From positions 620,001-684,000 of the forward strand of contig NZ_QAOX01000001.1 in assembly GCF_003050935.1 (NCBI RefSeq): a stretch of 64,000 nucleotides of DNA, read 5' to 3'. The DNA is from Luteibacter sp. OK325 (lineage in GTDB: Bacteria; Pseudomonadota; Gammaproteobacteria; Xanthomonadales; Rhodanobacteraceae). The notes under the pieces were generated by a model, which was not told the DNA's origin, made no database searches, and saw only the letters and a program-made list of their open reading frames with translations. Shown here in pieces: positions 60,727-64,000 of this stretch (positions are counted from its first letter, which is position 1; each line of letters opens with the position of its first letter). The translations under genes and the position numbers were made by a program.

Positions 60727-60864
60727 GGGGTGTCTCCAGACTTTGAACCCGGCATTCTACCCGGCGCGAACGACCACGTGCCCCGGAATCGCCTCCTGGG
60801 CGCCCCGTGAAGACCCCCATGCGCCCGCAGGCTGTGCGCGGATGCCACCCTAAGGACTATCACC

Positions 60865-61710
60865 ATGCCTCGTCTTGCCACCCTGTTCAGCGCCCTTGCC
60901 GTGCTCGTCCTCGCGACGACGGCCCATGCCGATACCTGGCGCGAGCACCCCGAGTGGGGCCGCACGTTCGCCGAGGCTCATCTGCGTGGCACCTTGCTGG
61001 TTTACGAAGAAGGCACGAAGACGATGCACGTGTTCGATTCGGCGCGGGCGCGTCACGCGTATCTTCCCGCCTCCACGTTCAAGGTCTTCAACGCCATGGT
61101 CGCGATCGACACCGGCGCTGTCACCGACGAGTTCGAGACGATTCCCTGGGACGGCAAGGTGCGCTCGATCGGCGGCAAGCCGATGACGGAATGGAACCGG
61201 GCCAACAGCCTCGCCAGCGGCATGCGTTATTCCACCGTGTGGCTTTACCAGGAGGTGGCGCGTCGCGCCGGGCAGCAGCGCATGCAGGCCTGGGTCGACA
61301 AGGCCGACTACGGCAACCACGACATCTCCGGCGGCATCGACCGGTTCTGGCTCGATGGAGGCCTGCGCATCTCGGCAGAACAGCAGGTGGCCTTCCTGCG
61401 CCGCCTGGCCGACGGCACACTGCCGTTCTCGGCCCGCGCCCAGGAGATTGCCCGTCGCATCACCGTTTACGAATCAGCGCCGACCTACGAACTGCACGCC
61501 AAGACCGGCTGGGGCACGAACGCGGCACAGGACAATGCCGATCCCACCAGGGCCAGCGACATTGGCTGGTACGTCGGCTGGGTGGAACACGACGGCAAGC
61601 GCTGGTTCTTCGCCATGAACATCGACATCAGGAACGCCGAAGACGGTGGCAAACGGGTGACTCTCGCCCGCCAGATGCTTCAGGATCTTGGCGCATTCGG
61701 TCCGCGCTGA
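60865..61710 (+). CDS. Class D (OXA-type) beta-lactamase
   Basis: The 281-aa exported serine beta-lactamase has a signal peptide (LATLFSALAVLVLATTAHA). Every class D motif is intact: STFK (Ser70, Lys73), STV (Ser123-Val125), YGN (Tyr149-Asn151) and KTG (Lys213-Gly215). The AAGGA ribosome-binding site is clear. GC content matches the neighbours and no mobile element is near, so it is a resident chromosomal gene. The spectrum cannot be read from the sequence. Confidence 0.93.
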   Translation: MPRLATLFSALAVLVLATTAHADTWREHPEWGRTFAEAHLRGTLLVYEEGTKTMHVFDSARARHAYLPASTFKVFNAMVAIDTGAVTDEFETIPWDGKVRSIGGKPMTEWNRANSLASGMRYSTVWLYQEVARRAGQQRMQAWVDKADYGNHDISGGIDRFWLDGGLRISAEQQVAFLRRLADGTLPFSARAQEIARRITVYESAPTYELHAKTGWGTNAAQDNADPTRASDIGWYVGWVEHDGKRWFFAMNIDIRNAEDGGKRVTLARQMLQDLGAFGPR

Positions 61711-61729
61711 ACGCACGGACCGAATGCGC

Positions 61730-63094
61730 TCAGCGATTGCCGAGCAGCTCGATCAACTGCGCGCGCGGCAGCTTGCCCGTCTCGTTGCGTGGAAGCGCCT
61801 CGACCAGACGCAGGGGCCGGGGCAGGAACACCGGATCCATCGCGTGACGCAGTGCGTCGAGGACGGCGTCGACGGTTAGCGTGGGGGCGACGACGAGACC
61901 GGCGATGCGGCGAATGCCGGCCGCATCGCCTTCGTCCAGCTGGAACAATACGCCGTCATCCACGCCTTCGATGGCCAGAAGGCGGCGGTTGAGATCCCCC
62001 AGCGAGGCGCGCTTGCCGGCGATCTCGAGCAGATCGGTATTGCGCCCGCGCAGACGGAAACGGCGTCCTTCATCGTGCAGCGAAACGATGTCCGCCAGCG
62101 CGATGGGCTCGGCCAGTTGCGGTGCATCCACGAGCGTGCCGTCCGGCTGTGGATGCAGAACGACGCCTTCGTAGAGCTTCCAGTCCTCGTCGACCGCCGT
62201 GCGCCGGCTGGCGAACACGCAGGTCTCGGTCGAGCCGAACACCTCGTGCAGCGGCGCACCGAAGCGCTGTTCAGCCGACGTGGCCAGCTCGACCGGCATG
62301 GGCGCCGTCGCCGAAACAAAGGCGGCCAATGGCGGCAGGCTGACGCCGGATTCGATCAGCGCACGAAGGTGCACCGGCGTCGTCACCAGTACGCGCGGAT
62401 CGGGTAACGAAGCGAGCGCGCTGGCGACGTCGGCCGGGAAGAACGGCCGGCCTGCATGCACGCTCACATCGGAAAGCAGCGGCATCAGCACGGACATCTC
62501 CATGCCATACATATGCTGGGGCGGCACCGTGGCGACGACATGGAACGCGTCGCCGATGGCAAGGCCGAGCATGCTGGCGTTGCCTGCATTGCTGGCGACG
62601 AAGCTGCCCCACGTCTTCACGTTGGGCTTGGGTTTGCCGGTCGATCCCGAGGTGTAGCCGATCGCGACCACCGCCTCGGCCGGAACCGAGGGGATGCCGC
62701 CATAGGCAGGCAGCACGTCGTCCAGCTCAGGCATGCGCAGATAGCCCGGGGGCGCGGGTGACAGGTCGAGCTCACCAATGGCGTAGGCACCGGGATGATT
62801 CGCCATCACTTCGTCGACGGCGTGGCGTGCCCGCGAGGGCGGCAGCAGATTGGTCTGGCCGCGCGTCACCAGGGCGGCAAAGGCCACAAGGAAGGCGTAG
62901 CGGTCTTCGCAAAGGTTGACCGCGCTCCCGGCCTCGGGAAGCGTCGCCGCCACCTGGCGTACATGGGCGAGGAAGGTTGCCGCCGTCACGGCATGCCCGC
63001 CGCGCCACGCGACCACGCGGGAAGGCGAGCCGACGAGCAACGGTAGTGGCGAGGCGCCCGGGCGCCCGGAAATCTCGGTATGGACGATCGACAA
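61730..63094 (-). CDS. Aryl-polyene/xanthomonadin-type AMP-binding ligase
   Basis: The 454-aa adenylate-forming enzyme starts at a TTG preceded by GGGGGAG. The P-loop is YTSGSTGKPKPNVKTW; the adenylate-binding GSTETCVFASRR and the C-terminal lysine region PRNETGKLPRAQL are present. VPPQHMYGMEMSVLMPLL is characteristic of the ligases of aryl-polyene/xanthomonadin clusters. It would activate hydroxybenzoate and load it on the carrier protein. It lies 16 bp after tsaC and ~25 kb from the other pigment genes. Confidence 0.8.
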   Translation of the reverse strand: MSIVHTEISGRPGASPLPLLVGSPSRVVAWRGGHAVTAATFLAHVRQVAATLPEAGSAVNLCEDRYAFLVAFAALVTRGQTNLLPPSRARHAVDEVMANHPGAYAIGELDLSPAPPGYLRMPELDDVLPAYGGIPSVPAEAVVAIGYTSGSTGKPKPNVKTWGSFVASNAGNASMLGLAIGDAFHVVATVPPQHMYGMEMSVLMPLLSDVSVHAGRPFFPADVASALASLPDPRVLVTTPVHLRALIESGVSLPPLAAFVSATAPMPVELATSAEQRFGAPLHEVFGSTETCVFASRRTAVDEDWKLYEGVVLHPQPDGTLVDAPQLAEPIALADIVSLHDEGRRFRLRGRNTDLLEIAGKRASLGDLNRRLLAIEGVDDGVLFQLDEGDAAGIRRIAGLVVAPTLTVDAVLDALRHAMDPVFLPRPLRLVEALPRNETGKLPRAQLIELLGNR

Positions 63095-63110
63095 CGGCGT
63101 ACTCCCCCTC

Positions 63111-63680
63111 TCAGGCGCGGATGATAGCGCCGCTGAGGGCGTCACGGATGGTGGTGGGCCGCGCCTGGTCGCCGAGCGCCGCCTCGAGCACGCCGTCGAG
63201 GCGCTCGCCGAAGAAACGCTCCAGCGTGGCCACGTCGCGCGCCGGCGTTTCGCCGTGGGGATTGGCACTGGTGGAGACCAGCGGCGCACCGAAGGCGCGG
63301 CACAACGCGGCGGCGGGAGCGTGCGCGGTCACGCGCAGGGCAATGCCGGCATGGGCGCCAGCCACCCAGTCAGGCACATGGCCGCTACGTGGAAAAATCC
63401 AGGTATGGGGCCCGGGCCACGAGGCGCGGACATCGCGGAGGACGGCCGACGGAACCGCAGCGAGATCGATATAGGGCGCGATCTGGTCGAAGTCGGCGGC
63501 GATGAGCAGCACGCCCTGCGTCGCGGGGCGTCCCTTCAGGGCGAACAGGCGGTCGAAGGCGTCGCGATCGTGCGGATCACAGCCGAGGCCATAGACAGCC
63601 TCGGTGGGGTAGGCGAGGACGCCGCCACCGCGCACGAGCGCGGCAGCGGCATCGACCGTAGCCGTAGTGAAGCGACGCAT
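63111..63680 (-). CDS. tsaC: Threonylcarbamoyl-AMP synthase (TsaC/Sua5/YrdC)
   Basis: The 189-aa YrdC-fold enzyme makes threonylcarbamoyl-AMP for the t6A modification of tRNAs reading ANN codons. Family blocks are [32 protein letters not shown] and the STSANPHGE motif. It starts 1 bp after the topA stop, matching the frequent topA-tsaC order. It lacks the C-terminal Sua5 domain. Confidence 0.95.
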   Translation of the reverse strand: MRRFTTATVDAAAALVRGGGVLAYPTEAVYGLGCDPHDRDAFDRLFALKGRPATQGVLLIAADFDQIAPYIDLAAVPSAVLRDVRASWPGPHTWIFPRSGHVPDWVAGAHAGIALRVTAHAPAAALCRAFGAPLVSTSANPHGETPARDVATLERFFGERLDGVLEAALGDQARPTTIRDALSGAIIRA

Positions 63681-63681
63681 G

Positions 63682-64000
63682 TCAGTCGACGGACGGGGAC
63701 ACCGACTTGGCGGCAGCCGACTTGGCCGGCGCCTTCTTGGCGGCCGCCTTCTTCACGGCGGTTTTCTTCGTCGCCGTTTTCTTCGTCGCTGCCTTTTTCG
63801 TCGCGGCTTTCTTGACTGCCGTCTTCTTCACCGCCGTCTTCCTGGCCGTCGCGTCCTTCGGAGCGGCGGCCTTCTTCGTCGCAGCCTTCTTGGCGGCGGC
63901 TTTCTTGGTGGCCGTCTTCTTCGACGCCTTGCCGCCGCGCGGCTTCTTGATCGGCGCGGCTGCGAGCAGCTCGATGCATTCGGGCAGGGTCAGTGTTTTC
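63682..64000 (-). CDS. topA: DNA topoisomerase I, C-terminal end (partial, runs off the window)
   Basis: The reading frame is open to the window edge and ends at 63682. The visible part reads [20 protein letters not shown], a typical end of the topoisomerase C-terminal repeat, followed by an ~80-residue Lys/Ala/Thr-rich tail of repeated KKAA/KKTA units and a final SVSPSVD. Such basic tails bind DNA and aid processivity. The catalytic part lies outside the window. A stand-alone histone H1-like protein is the alternative, less likely because of the [10 protein letters not shown] block and the adjacent tsaC. Confidence 0.82.
   Translation of the reverse strand, partial: KTLTLPECIELLAAAPIKKPRGGKASKKTATKKAAAKKAATKKAAAPKDATARKTAVKKTAVKKAATKKAATKKTATKKTAVKKAAAKKAPAKSAAAKSVSPSVD

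Noticed and set aside
60727-60790. A purine riboswitch or other leader upstream of purD
   Set aside because: The 138-bp spacer to the divergent beta-lactamase gene has only a short GCCGGGT repeat and no aptamer-like fold.
63682-64000. A stand-alone histone H1-like (AlgP/Hc1-type) protein
   Set aside because: The visible frame continues upstream into [12 protein letters not shown], a topoisomerase I ending, and is followed by tsaC as usual.

Overview
This 64 kb window is high-GC bacterial chromosome, densely coding with short intergenic gaps. It most resembles a yellow-pigmented gammaproteobacterium of the Xanthomonadales/Lysobacterales, probably Rhodanobacteraceae (Luteibacter or Dyella type). 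That inference rests on a xanthomonadin/aryl-polyene gene set with a XanB2-type chorismatase, a TonB-dependent siderophore receptor, the complete F1Fo operon atpIBEFHAGDC, a glyoxylate-shunt pair behind a CysB-like LysR gene, and REP-type repeats built on the core CGCCGATGAATCGGCTCC(T/C)ACA. The genus is inferred from gene content and was not tested by any search.

Layout. 0-9 kb: M16 protease; a sigma-54-type promoter with two tandem paralogous micro-proteins; trmL; ubiJ-ubiB; truC; a decayed toxin-antitoxin pair; arfB with an acyltransferase. 9-14 kb: two hypothetical genes, then a LysR regulator divergent from aceB-aceA. 14-22 kb: TonB siderophore receptor, GH43-like secreted glycosidase, two MacB/FtsX-type permeases without a visible ATPase, and an amidase-like exported protein. 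22-29 kb: comM, ubiK, glnB, a membrane protein, gpmA, a VNG-repeat exported protein, hemF and a YdcF-like protein. 29-37 kb: the pigment locus, with ketosynthase, chain-length factor, glycosyltransferase and halogenase-like flavoenzyme on the plus strand, dehydratase, acyltransferase, second dehydratase and ACP on the minus strand, then the chorismatase. 37-48 kb: glmU, a DUF748/AsmA-like protein, the ATP synthase operon, a phasin-like protein and queD. 48-57 kb: LuxR-type regulator, tRNA-Met, rppH, bfd-bfr, a membrane coiled-coil protein with a bactofilin, erpA, nudC, an AmpE-like protein and an LplT-acyltransferase fusion. 57-64 kb: a candidate secreted pore-forming toxin with a ricin-type lectin domain, purD, a class D beta-lactamase, an aryl-polyene-type AMP ligase, tsaC and the lysine-rich tail of topA.

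How genes work together. XanB2 would supply a hydroxybenzoate starter from chorismate. The ligase at 61.7 kb would activate it, and the ACP, ketosynthase pair and two hotdog dehydratases would extend it into a polyene. The acyltransferase and glycosyltransferase would attach it to a membrane anchor, and the halogenase-like enzyme could modify it. No ketoreductase or exporter is present in the window, so the pathway is split. Bfd and Bfr handle iron storage, UbiJ/UbiB/UbiK serve ubiquinone synthesis, and RppH and ArfB serve RNA decay and ribosome rescue.

The most distinctive non-coding structure is a ~650 bp element present twice in opposite orientation, at 39.6-40.2 kb and 51.0-51.7 kb. Each copy contains two ~140 bp units with ~22 bp terminal inverted repeats. 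The pair brackets about 10.8 kb that includes the whole ATP synthase operon. The strongest candidates for something undescribed are the sigma-54-driven micro-protein pair, this inverted element pair, and the lectin-bearing toxin candidate.
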